Source of the DNA: Candidatus Peribacteria bacterium
GTDB taxonomy: Bacteria; Patescibacteriota; Gracilibacteria; Peribacterales; Peribacteraceae
Reading direction: 5' to 3'
DNA length: 9,352 nt
Assembly: GCA_012515645.1 (NCBI GenBank)
Contig: JAAYXY010000099.1
Span: forward strand, 1-9,352
The first letter of the stretch is position 1; each line of letters opens with the position of its first letter. Below the pieces are notes generated by a model, which worked only from the letters and a program-made list of their open reading frames with translations, ran no database searches and had not been told where the DNA came from. Both the position numbers and the translations under genes were made by a program. Below, in pieces: positions 1-5,783 of the stretch.

Positions 1-285
1 ATCAATGGAGAGTATTTCGCCTTCCAACAATACACGATGGCCGGGAATGCCGTGTACGCACTGTTCGTTAACGGAGGCACAAATTGTCGCAGGAAATCCC
101 TGATATCCCTTAAAAGCCGGTTGTGCGCCATGATCACGTATGAATGTTTCCGCCGCTGCATCCAGCTGCCCCGTGGTGATACCCGGAACCGCCATGGCGC
201 CGACATGCTCCAGGCAAGCGCGCAGAATCGCACCGCCATGGCGCAGCATGCCGATCTCCTCGTCTGTATACGTAGGAATGGACAC
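1..285 (-). CDS. map: Methionine aminopeptidase type I, N-terminal part (runs off left edge)
   Basis: Removes the initiator methionine from nascent proteins in the cytosol. Only the first 95 residues are in the window. Seen: the early helix TDEEIGMLRHGGAIL, the segment AFKGYQGFPATICASVNE and the motif VHGIPGH. His78 in that motif matches the conserved substrate-binding histidine of the family. The last codon in the window is Asp95 of the LSID motif, which aligns with the first metal-ligand aspartate; the other ligands lie beyond the edge. I chose the GTG start at 285 because no ATG lies upstream in frame before adk ends, and the next ATG (codon 13) would cut into the first helix. A TACAGT hexamer sits exactly 6 nt before this GTG. 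The order secY-adk-map is the usual one. The start is inferred; the family is confident. Confidence 0.93.
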   Translation of the reverse strand, partial: MSIPTYTDEEIGMLRHGGAILRACLEHVGAMAVPGITTGQLDAAAETFIRDHGAQPAFKGYQGFPATICASVNEQCVHGIPGHRVLLEGEILSID

Positions 286-291
286 AGAACC

Positions 292-297
292 ACTGTA
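292..297 (-). promoter_or_regulatory. Candidate -10 element of map (leaderless-type)
   Basis: On the minus strand TACAGT lies 6 nt upstream of the proposed GTG start at 285. That spacing would put the transcription start at or next to the start codon. No convincing -35 hexamer is visible; TTCGCT at 316-321, 18 nt away, is weak. The 68-nt gap between map and adk shows no terminator-like hairpin. The case rests mainly on the same spacing recurring at secY, the DJ-1 gene and the DUF134 gene. Confidence 0.4.
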
Positions 298-353
298 GCC
301 GAGTGAGCTATGTGAAGCGAATAAAATGACGTCCGCAGTTTTGCGTCTTACTC

Positions 354-923
354 CTAAGTGAACGCGTTTACCGTGTGTGTGATCCTTTCGTAGACCTCAT
401 CCATGCCCCCTGATCCATCCACCTCGGAAAGCTTGCCCTGCTGCGCGTACGCCTGAATGACAGGCAGTGTTTTTGAGCGGAATGTATCCATGCGTTTGCG
501 AATGATGGTTTCATCCGCATCGTCGGCGCGACCCTGTTCCGCGGCGCGCCCCAGAATGCGCTGCACGGCCTCCGCTTCATCTAGCAGAATCTGGATGCAG
601 CGAAATGCGCGGCCGACATCCTGCATGATCGCATCGAAAGCGCGCATTTGGTCTTCGTCGCGCGGAATGCCGTCAAAGAGGATGCGCTGGTCCGGCGGCT
701 GCGCCACAATCGCTTCACGCACGACCTGCATGATGATGGCAAACGGTACCAGCTTGCCCACATCAATGTAGGACTTCACTGTTTCGCCCAGCTCCGTACC
801 GGATGCGGCGATCGCACGCAGCTCTCCGCCGGCCTCAAAAAGATAGTATCCCAATTCCCGGCAGAGCCTCTGCGCTTGCGTACCTTTGCCGGAGCCCTGA
901 ATGCCAAAGAGAACGAGATCCAT
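354..923 (-). CDS. adk: Adenylate kinase, short form
   Basis: Catalyses ATP + AMP = 2 ADP in the cytosol. The protein has 189 residues, with the P-loop GIQGSGKGTQ at 7-16. Arg36, Arg88 in the DGIPR motif and Gln92 are at the positions expected for AMP binding. The short LID segment (about 122-150) carries GRADDADET and further arginines but no cysteine zinc site. The start is ATG at 923, directly before the first strand (MDLVLFG); the longer reading with ATG at 959 would overlap the end of secY. The gap to secY is 7 nt and no Shine-Dalgarno sequence is visible, so translation is probably coupled to secY. Unusual: the AMP-site segment reads FEAGGELR, with Ala31 where the family usually has Thr and Gly33 where Asp is common, and DGIPR replaces the usual DGFPR. 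Confidence 0.95.
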   Translation of the reverse strand: MDLVLFGIQGSGKGTQAQRLCRELGYYLFEAGGELRAIAASGTELGETVKSYIDVGKLVPFAIIMQVVREAIVAQPPDQRILFDGIPRDEDQMRAFDAIMQDVGRAFRCIQILLDEAEAVQRILGRAAEQGRADDADETIIRKRMDTFRSKTLPVIQAYAQQGKLSEVDGSGGMDEVYERITHTVNAFT

Positions 924-930
924 GGTACTT

Positions 931-2244
931 TTAAACGAGTTTTTCATAGTCGTGCGCAAGCAACTGCGCGTTCACCTGGCGAATGAGTTCCATCACCACG
1001 CCAACCACGATGATGAGTCCTGAACCGGAGATGATGAGATCTTGGGATGTGAGATCGGAAAACATGGTGAAGAGCAGCGGCACAATGGCGATGAGACCCA
1101 GAAATGTGCCTCCCCAGAGGTTTAAGCGGCTGCTCACGCCGGCGAGCATTTGTGCCGTCTGGCGACCCGGCCGTATGCCCGGAATGAATCCGCCGCGCTT
1201 CTGGATCGTCTCCGCAACTTCATCGGGCTTAAACGTGACCGACACATAGAAGAATGTAAATGCGAGGACGAGCAGGAAATAGGCCACCACATAGAGGATT
1301 GTCGGATTCTGCGGGTTCATGTTGGTGTTGATGAATTGAGCGACGAACTGGAACCGAGGGGCGGTCTGCAGGAACTGTGCCAAAATGGACGGCATGGTAA
1401 TGAGCGATATGGCGAAGATGATGGGGATCATGCCAGCCTGGTTGAGACGGATGGGAATATTCCCCTGTACGCCGCGGCCTGCGCCCTGGTTCGCATAGGT
1501 AATGGGGATGAGCCGGTGTGCATCCGTAAAGAGCACCACTGCAACGAGCATCGCCAACGATACGATGCAGAAGAGGTAGAACGCCATAAGCTTACCCTCG
1601 CCGGCAAAGAACATGGAACTGAGTACGGCGGGAATACCCGAAACGATACCTGTGAAAATGATGAGAGAGATGCCGTTCCCGATCCCCTTTTCCGTGATGA
1701 GTTCGCCCAACCACATGAGGAACAGGGAACCTGCAGTGACGTAGAGCATGGGAGCCAGCACACCGAATTGCCCCTGCAGCACCATGGCAAAAGACGGGAA
1801 ATCCAGATCAACGAAACCGCCCAGACCGCCGCGGCTGAGGAGGATGAGGAAACCGTAGCTCTGGACAAATGCGAGCGGGAAAGCGAGCCAGCGCGTGTAA
1901 CGATTGATCTGTTGCTGCCCCTGCGCGCCCTCTTTGCTCAGGGCTTCGAGTTTCGGGAAGATCACCGTGGAAAGCTGCATGATAATGGATGCATTGATGT
2001 ACGGAGAAAGCCCCAGAAGGACAACGGAAAAATTATCCAGTGCGCCACCCGTGAGCGCAGCGAAGATGCCGATGACACCCAGGCCGCTGTCACGCTGGCT
2101 CATGAGCAAACGTAACTGTTCTACGTCCGCTCCTGGCACGGGAATGTGCGCAACGATGCGGTACGCCAGCAACAATCCCAACGTGATGAGTATCCTGCGA
2201 CGCAGGTCCTCGGATTGCCAGAGTTGTCGCAGGTATGTGAACAT
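931..2244 (-). CDS. secY: Preprotein translocase channel subunit SecY
   Basis: Central pore of the Sec translocon in the cytoplasmic membrane, working with SecE, SecG and SecA. It has 437 residues, normal for the family, and a hydrophobic pattern consistent with about ten membrane segments. Family motifs seen in order: HIPVPGAD (33-40), the PYINASIIMQL segment of TM2 (81-91), EGAQGQQQINRYTR (105-118), GIGNGISLIIF in the middle, and the C-terminal cytosolic loop with KRGGFIPGIRPG. I chose ATG at 2244 (MFTYLRQLW) because the family begins just before the first amphipathic helix. The longer frame from 2325 would overlap rplO and add an arginine-rich stretch. The gap to rplO is 16 nt and holds TACACT exactly 6 nt before the ATG, suggesting its own leaderless promoter besides readthrough from rplO. 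Confidence 0.97.
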   Translation of the reverse strand: MFTYLRQLWQSEDLRRRILITLGLLLAYRIVAHIPVPGADVEQLRLLMSQRDSGLGVIGIFAALTGGALDNFSVVLLGLSPYINASIIMQLSTVIFPKLEALSKEGAQGQQQINRYTRWLAFPLAFVQSYGFLILLSRGGLGGFVDLDFPSFAMVLQGQFGVLAPMLYVTAGSLFLMWLGELITEKGIGNGISLIIFTGIVSGIPAVLSSMFFAGEGKLMAFYLFCIVSLAMLVAVVLFTDAHRLIPITYANQGAGRGVQGNIPIRLNQAGMIPIIFAISLITMPSILAQFLQTAPRFQFVAQFINTNMNPQNPTILYVVAYFLLVLAFTFFYVSVTFKPDEVAETIQKRGGFIPGIRPGRQTAQMLAGVSSRLNLWGGTFLGLIAIVPLLFTMFSDLTSQDLIISGSGLIIVVGVVMELIRQVNAQLLAHDYEKLV

Positions 2245-2250
2245 GGCAGG

Positions 2251-2256
2251 AGTGTA
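2251..2256 (-). promoter_or_regulatory. Candidate -10 element of secY (leaderless-type)
   Basis: TACACT on the minus strand, 6 nt before the secY ATG and inside the 16-nt rplO-secY gap. The hexamer and spacing match the element before the DJ-1 gene. No -35 resembling TTGACA occurs at 16-18 nt (CAGTAT at 17). It could be chance, but there is no Shine-Dalgarno sequence here to explain initiation. Confidence 0.4.
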
Positions 2257-2260
2257 GCGC

Positions 2261-2695
2261 CTAGGCGACTTGAATACTGCCGCCCGCTTTCTCCAACGCC
2301 TGTTTCGCCGCGGCAGATGCCGCATCGACTTTCAGCGTGTACTTTCCCCTCACCTCGCCGCGTGCGAGCAATTTTACCGGTTTATTGGTACGTATAAGAC
2401 CCGCTTTGCAGAGCGCCGCCCTGTCATATGCGCCTGCCGGTAGTGCGCTCAGATCTCCCAAGCTGAGCACCTCGTATGCACGCCTGCAGGGATTGCGGAA
2501 TCCACCCAATTTCGGCTGGCGCCGCAGAAGCGGTGTCTGACCACCTTCAAAACCATGGCGGCGCCCCTTACCCGTGCGTGACTGCTGTCCTTTGGTACCG
2601 CGGCCGGCGGTCGTGCCGCCACTGCCGCTGTTACCGCGAGCAATGCGTTTGCGCGAGTTGCGGGAACCCTGTGCTGGTGCAATCTTATGAAGCAT
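2261..2695 (-). CDS. rplO: 50S ribosomal protein L15
   Basis: Large-subunit protein that binds 23S rRNA. It has 144 residues, the usual size. The start is typical: MLHKIAPAQGSRNSRKR followed by the glycine-rich loop GNSGSGGTTAGRGTKGQQSR. GFEGGQTPLLRRQPKLGGF is in the middle, and the C-terminal half runs through the VKLLARGE segment to AKQALEKAGGSIQ. ATG at 2695 was chosen because it begins the family pattern; the frame is open up to 2842 but that part has no L15 similarity and overlaps the neighbouring gene. In most bacteria rplO directly follows rpmD; here it follows 2.3 kb of unrelated genes. A candidate promoter lies at 2740-2769, and readthrough from the upstream gene is also possible. 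Confidence 0.97.
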   Translation of the reverse strand: MLHKIAPAQGSRNSRKRIARGNSGSGGTTAGRGTKGQQSRTGKGRRHGFEGGQTPLLRRQPKLGGFRNPCRRAYEVLSLGDLSALPAGAYDRAALCKAGLIRTNKPVKLLARGEVRGKYTLKVDAASAAAKQALEKAGGSIQVA

Positions 2696-2739
2696 ACGCG
2701 GTGAGAACACCGTCTCGATCTGTGAGACAGCTCTGCTGT

Positions 2740-2769
2740 ATCGTAGATGTTCCACTCCAGAGAATTCAA
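2740..2769 (-). promoter_or_regulatory. Candidate sigma70-type promoter for rplO-secY-adk-map
   Basis: On the minus strand TTGAAT (2769-2764) and TACGAT (2745-2740) are separated by 18 nt in the 79-nt gap between the 331-residue gene and rplO. Transcription would begin about 38 nt before the rplO ATG. The match is moderate (4 of 6 in the -35, 5 of 6 in the -10). An internal promoter makes sense because rplO is cut off from the main ribosomal operon. Confidence 0.35.
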
Positions 2770-2774
2770 GGATT

Positions 2775-3770
2775 TCATAGGGAAATTCCCTTATCTTCCT
2801 GATGCGCATCGGCATTCCCGCACGGAGCAACGATGCGTGCATGCACCGCCCTAAGCCGCTGCGTGATGGTCTTACGGGAATAGCCTGACCGTTCCGGATA
2901 CAGGCATGTCACCTGCATGGAAGCAGCCGGATGTTCCCCCACCGTTCCTCCCGCCTGCATCGACGCGAATTGTTCTGCGGCTTTCTGCAGCTTCTGCACC
3001 TGGAAAATCGCATGCATGGTGTTGCAATCCGCCCGTGTACGTGCCCACGCGCCGCGCCAGTCGAGCGCATGACCGCGAGCATCGCGTTTGTGAAGGAGGG
3101 CGCGAACGATGTCCTGCCGGCAATCATTGAGCAAACGGTAGAAATCCGCAAACGGCTTGGCGCGATACTGTTCCAGCGGAGCAATGTGCTGTTCCATCGC
3201 ATCACGAAAATCCTGTGCCCGCTCCAGCGGATGCGGCCACACTGGTTCCTTTGCCATTTCCGGCGCTCGGTGCTGCAGCCATGCATGCGCGGCATCGTAC
3301 GCCTGCTCGGCTCCACGGATCATGCGTTCGATCATACCGCCGACGCGCACAGCTGCCACGCACTGGCATGCCAGATCTTCGGCATCCTGCCGCCCATCTG
3401 GAGAATGCAAACCGCCGGACCCCTGTAGCGTTCCGTACGACTCATGGTGCCCGCATTCCTCATAGGCAAACCTGCGCTGCAGGCTATAGATACTCCGGTA
3501 ACAGGCGACGTGTTCCCCGGCCTGCCTGCTTTCCAGGAGCAACCCATTGAGTTCCATACTACCATCCGAAAGGACTGCGAAAATCCGGTTCCTGACCATC
3601 TGCAGAACATCCGGCGGCAGCGCATCTGCCTTACGACGCACATACGCGCCCACATCCGCTTTCAGCCCGTCGATGTATTCCTGCACCGCATTGGCGCCGT
3701 GCAACGGGAGAGGCCGATTGTACGGCAGCTCCGGGCATCCTCGTAGCGCACTGAGAACATTGGTAGCCAT
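2775..3770 (-). CDS. Uncharacterised 331-residue protein in the rpsE-rplO gap
   Basis: I do not recognise the family. The frame is open from 3860 to 2775. Seen: a mostly helical, soluble-looking protein without signal peptide or membrane segments, rich in Ala, Arg, Gln and His, with nine cysteines counted from ATG 3770. These include one in CGHH, two in CQC and single ones near the C-terminus, but they do not form a clear zinc-ribbon pattern. The C-terminal segment SGYSRKTITQRLRAVHARI is basic and could be a nucleic-acid-binding helix; that is a guess. ATG at 3770 avoids overlap with the DJ-1 gene. A TTG at 3860 would add 30 residues and overlap that gene's end by 29 nt; GGAGG lies just 3 nt before this TTG, too close for a normal ribosome site. 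The reading frames on the opposite strand look like shadows. It is probably co-oriented with, and perhaps cotranscribed with, the DJ-1 gene and rplO. Confidence 0.65.
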   Translation of the reverse strand: MATNVLSALRGCPELPYNRPLPLHGANAVQEYIDGLKADVGAYVRRKADALPPDVLQMVRNRIFAVLSDGSMELNGLLLESRQAGEHVACYRSIYSLQRRFAYEECGHHESYGTLQGSGGLHSPDGRQDAEDLACQCVAAVRVGGMIERMIRGAEQAYDAAHAWLQHRAPEMAKEPVWPHPLERAQDFRDAMEQHIAPLEQYRAKPFADFYRLLNDCRQDIVRALLHKRDARGHALDWRGAWARTRADCNTMHAIFQVQKLQKAAEQFASMQAGGTVGEHPAASMQVTCLYPERSGYSRKTITQRLRAVHARIVAPCGNADAHQEDKGISL

Positions 3771-3782
3771 AGGAAGCGCAGC

Positions 3783-3811
3783 ATTGTGCCGCTGGTATGA
3801 TGTGAATGCAA
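3783..3811 (-). promoter_or_regulatory. Weak candidate promoter for the 331-residue gene
   Basis: On the minus strand TTGCAT (3811-3806) and CACAAT (3788-3783) are separated by 17 nt, ending 12 nt before the ATG at 3770. It lies between the DJ-1 stop and this gene. Both hexamers match the consensus at 4 of 6 positions, so cotranscription with the DJ-1 gene remains a good alternative. Confidence 0.25.
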
Positions 3812-3831
3812 GATGGAGGTACACGCCTGCC

Positions 3832-4344
3832 TCATTGCAGCGCCGCCAGCGTCCTGCCAAATTCCTCCGCGGCAGCCGGTCCGTTCGCAGTGACGATTAG
3901 CCCGTCTACAGTGACGGTATCACCGGTGTACTCCGCGCCGTACTTCTCCAGAAGCGCGGCCTGTTCTCCTCCGCTGTCCCACACTGTTGCCTTCCTGCCT
4001 TCCAGCACGCGCGCCTTCGCCAAAATGATGGGAGCAATGCAAATGGCCCCGAGCGGAATACCGGCGCGTGCCGCTTCATGGGCAACGCGCAGTGCCTGCG
4101 GATCTCCGGCGAGTGCGGCGGCACCCGGACCACCGATGAACGCTATACGGTCATACGTGCGCACCTGCACGTCTGCCAGTGCGATTTCCGCCTCTTCTCT
4201 GCCGCCGAATTTCCCCCTGCACTCGCCGACAACAGTACTGGCAAGCACGATAGTGCACCCTGCACGCAGGAGTGCATCTCTCGTGCCCTGCAGTTCACGA
4301 TCCTGATACTCTTCCTGAGCGATGACGAGCAGTACACGCGACAT
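3832..4344 (-). CDS. DJ-1/PfpI family protein (class I glutamine amidotransferase-like)
   Basis: A 170-residue single-domain protein of the DJ-1/PfpI superfamily, whose members include peptidases, deglycase/glyoxalase-like enzymes and redox chaperones. Seen: first strand MSRVLLVIAQ, then EEYQDRELQGTRDALLRAG with the conserved acidic residue (Glu17), then YDRIAFIGGPG (64-74). The nucleophile elbow is GAICIAPIILAKARVLEGRKATVW with Cys102. The strand VDGLIVTANGP and a terminal helix close the fold. ATG at 4344 was chosen because it starts the first strand; ATG at 4410 would add 22 residues unlike the family. The hexamer TACACT sits 6 nt before this ATG. The gene is divergent from the DUF5320-like gene, sharing a 140-nt intergenic region. 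The superfamily is confident; the biochemical activity cannot be read from the sequence. Confidence 0.9.
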   Translation of the reverse strand: MSRVLLVIAQEEYQDRELQGTRDALLRAGCTIVLASTVVGECRGKFGGREEAEIALADVQVRTYDRIAFIGGPGAAALAGDPQALRVAHEAARAGIPLGAICIAPIILAKARVLEGRKATVWDSGGEQAALLEKYGAEYTGDTVTVDGLIVTANGPAAAEEFGRTLAALQ

Positions 4345-4350
4345 GCCCAC

Positions 4351-4359
4351 AGTGTACCA
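4351..4359 (-). promoter_or_regulatory. Extended -10 element of the DJ-1 gene (leaderless-type)
   Basis: On the minus strand the string TGGTACACT combines the extended -10 TGn with TACACT, ending 6 nt before the ATG at 4344. The -35 is weak (TTCGAA, 18 nt upstream), which extended -10 promoters tolerate. Transcription would start at or next to the A of the ATG. Confidence 0.45.
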
Positions 4360-4435
4360 GGAATGCCGCTGCCCTTCGAAAGGAACGGTGACGCGCGACA
4401 TTCCTTCCACATATGTCGACTTATTTTTCCTTGCC

Positions 4436-4470
4436 TTGAGGTATTTATGGGTATATATTCATAATATACT
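4436..4470 (+). promoter_or_regulatory. Candidate promoter of the DUF5320-DUF134 pair with an overlapping inverted repeat
   Basis: TTGAGG (4436-4441) is followed after 18 nt by CATAAT (4460-4465). TATACT at 4465-4470 is an alternative -10 with a better hexamer but no -35. The region is AT-rich in a GC-rich window. A perfect 6-bp inverted repeat, TATATT-CAT-AATATA, covers 4454-4468 and overlaps the -10, so it could be an operator. The DUF134 protein downstream is a candidate regulator, but nothing here proves binding. Transcription would begin roughly 8 to 13 nt before the ATG at 4485. Confidence 0.4.
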
Positions 4471-4484
4471 TTCCCCATTTCTCT

Positions 4485-4664
4485 ATGCCAGCACGCGATG
4501 GAACAGGACCGGACGGCCAGGGGCCGCTCACCGGACGCGGCGCCGGGCCTTGTGCCGGCGACCGCACAGCATACCAACCCTCCTCTTTCTGGCGACGCGG
4601 TTGGTTCGGCCGCCGATGGCGGCGCGGAGGGCGCATGAACGGCAGGGGCCGTTCGCAGCAGTGA
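4485..4664 (+). CDS. DUF5320-like small Gly/Arg-rich protein
   Basis: A 59-residue protein. The N-terminus MPARDGTGPDGQGPLTGRGAG followed by PCAG fits the small-protein pattern of DUF5320 (typically MP-GDGTGP-G-GP-TGRGAGYCAG). The rest is aromatic and arginine-rich (SSFWRRGWFGRRWRRGGR) and ends NGRGRSQQ. Family members are short, low-complexity proteins of unknown function. They are often encoded beside DUF134 proteins and NifX/NifB-type dinitrogenase iron-molybdenum cofactor proteins in anaerobic bacteria and archaea. Here the DUF134 gene follows 38 nt downstream on the same strand, which strongly supports the call, but no NifX-type gene is in the window. The protein is very basic, with only a single cysteine. 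No clear Shine-Dalgarno sequence precedes the ATG. Confidence 0.8.
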   Translation: MPARDGTGPDGQGPLTGRGAGPCAGDRTAYQPSSFWRRGWFGRRWRRGGRMNGRGRSQQ

Positions 4665-4666
4665 CC

Positions 4667-4696
4667 TTGTTTTTAGAGTGCATTCTGCGCTAGGTT
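4667..4696 (+). promoter_or_regulatory. Candidate promoter of the DUF134 gene (leaderless-type)
   Basis: TTGTTT (4667-4672) and TAGGTT (4691-4696) are 18 nt apart in the gap after the DUF5320-like gene. The -10 ends 6 nt before the ATG at 4703, so the transcript could begin at the start codon. Cotranscription from the promoter at about 4436 is equally possible. Confidence 0.4.
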
Positions 4697-4702
4697 CTGT
4701 GT

Positions 4703-4999
4703 ATGCCACGACCCCGCATGCGCCGTTTCATCCAGCACACAGCACCTGTACGGTACTTTAAACCGCAGGGAATACCCCTGCGCACCATCAGAAGTATTGA
4801 GCTCACTGCAGAAGAACTGGAAGCGCTCCGACTGAAACACATGGAAGGACTGGAACAACAAGCGTGTGCCGAACGCATGGGCACCTCGCAGAGTACATTG
4901 CAGCGTATCCTGAGTTCCGCGCATACCAAAGTAAGCACTGCGCTCGTGGAGGGATGTGCTATTCGCATTCTGGGTGAAGAACCGGACTCTGATGTGTAA
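4703..4999 (+). CDS. DUF134 family predicted DNA-binding protein
   Basis: A 98-residue protein with the DUF134 layout: basic start MPRPRMRR, then VRYFKPQGIPLRTI, then LTAEELEALRLKHMEGLEQQ, then the helix-turn-helix AERMGTSQSTLQRILSSAHTKV (about 56-77), and the closing strand ALVEGCAIRILG. The HTH resembles sigma-factor region 4. The family is assumed to regulate transcription; targets are not established. It follows the DUF5320-like gene, a pairing common for these families, and converges on rpsE with 116 nt between the stop codons. Many relatives carry cysteines near the N-terminus (CRR type), but here those positions are not Cys; Cys55 and Cys85 are the only ones. No Shine-Dalgarno sequence precedes the ATG. 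Confidence 0.92.
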   Translation: MPRPRMRRFIQHTAPVRYFKPQGIPLRTIRSIELTAEELEALRLKHMEGLEQQACAERMGTSQSTLQRILSSAHTKVSTALVEGCAIRILGEEPDSDV

Positions 5000-5006
5000 T
5001 CAGCAA

Positions 5007-5022
5007 TCCCTGTACGCAGGGA
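5007..5022. terminator. Hairpin between the convergent DUF134 and rpsE genes
   Basis: A perfect 6-bp stem (TCCCTG/CAGGGA) with a TACG loop lies 7 nt past the DUF134 stop, between two convergent genes. It has no T-run on either side, so it is not a standard intrinsic terminator. It may still end or stabilise one or both transcripts. The rest of the 116-nt gap (5023-5115) is AT-rich with no other clear signal. Confidence 0.35.
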
Positions 5023-5115
5023 AGAAGTGACACGCTGTATATATTGGAGCTGAAAGAATGAATCTATACTCAAAATGCTTTTAGGATTCAGTCATCGCCA
5101 ATATCTGGAGAGAGT

Positions 5116-5757
5116 TTACTTCTCCTCTTTCTTCTTGTTCTTACTCTCTGTTTTGCCCGAACTCTGCAGCGCTCCTTCTTTTATATCCTTGCGCGAAACA
5201 CTGCGTACCTCCATACGTTCTCCTGCCTCTGTCTCCACCGTGCCTTCCGGTTTTGCCTTTTCGGGTTCCTTGTACTCGCCACGCAGAGATTGCAACCCTT
5301 TTATCACTGCCTGCGCATTCACAAGCTTATTCGTTGTCCCATAGCGCTTGCTGAGCACATTACGCACACCTGCATGTTCCAGTACCACACGCATGGCGCT
5401 CCCCGCTATAACTCCTGTTCCCTCGGACGCCGGCAGTAAGCGAATGCGCGACGCCTTGTATTTGATATTCACTTCGTGGGTAATAGTCCCTTCGCGCAGT
5501 GGCACACGGATCATATTGCGCTTGGCAACGGCTGCGGCCTTCTCTACGGCCATACGCACTTCATTGGCTTTTCCTGTTCCCAATCCCACTTTTCCCTTCT
5601 TGTTGCCTACCACGACAACCGCACGAAAACGCAAACGCCGTCCTCCCGCGACCACGCGCGTGACACGATCGACAGACAAAGTCGTTTCTTCGTACTCCCT
5701 TGGTTCACGCTGGCGGCGATCGGTCTTCTTGCGATCAGGACGAGAGGTTTTAGGCAT
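5116..5757 (-). CDS. rpsE: 30S ribosomal protein S5 with a C-terminal extension
   Basis: Small-subunit protein at the mRNA entry channel that contributes to decoding fidelity. It has 213 residues against about 165 in the usual family. The N-terminal double-stranded-RNA-binding-like domain (about 25-90) contains VVAGGRRLRFRAVVVVGNKKGKVGLGTGKANEV. The C-terminal domain follows with SRIRLLPASEGTGVIAGSAMRVVLEHAGVRNVLSK. From about residue 164 to the end there is an added hydrophilic tail rich in Glu and Lys, ending KNKKKEEK. The gap to rplR is 26 nt and no Shine-Dalgarno sequence is visible. It is the last gene of the upstream ribosomal block; rpmD does not follow. Confidence 0.97.
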   Translation of the reverse strand: MPKTSRPDRKKTDRRQREPREYEETTLSVDRVTRVVAGGRRLRFRAVVVVGNKKGKVGLGTGKANEVRMAVEKAAAVAKRNMIRVPLREGTITHEVNIKYKASRIRLLPASEGTGVIAGSAMRVVLEHAGVRNVLSKRYGTTNKLVNAQAVIKGLQSLRGEYKEPEKAKPEGTVETEAGERMEVRSVSRKDIKEGALQSSGKTESKNKKKEEK

Positions 5758-5783
5758 GAATGAAATGGAAGTAGGAAAAATGG

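Noticed and set aside
1150..2115. Long plus-strand open frame of 321 codons opposite secY
   Set aside because: It lies wholly antisense to a confident SecY and its product is unusually rich in Glu, His, Arg and Asp, as expected from the complement of hydrophobic codons.
2449..2778. Minus-strand frame starting at an ATGA overlap with the end of the 331-residue gene
   Set aside because: The overlap looks like translational coupling, but the frame runs out of phase through rplO, whose own frame is certain.
4143..4709. Minus-strand open frame of 188 codons across the DJ-1 start and the DUF5320-like gene
   Set aside because: It overlaps two better supported genes and the promoter region, and its product shows no family resemblance.
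4436..5115. Mobile element or integrative element carrying the accessory block
   Set aside because: No transposase, integrase, terminal inverted repeats or target-site duplication was found at its edges.
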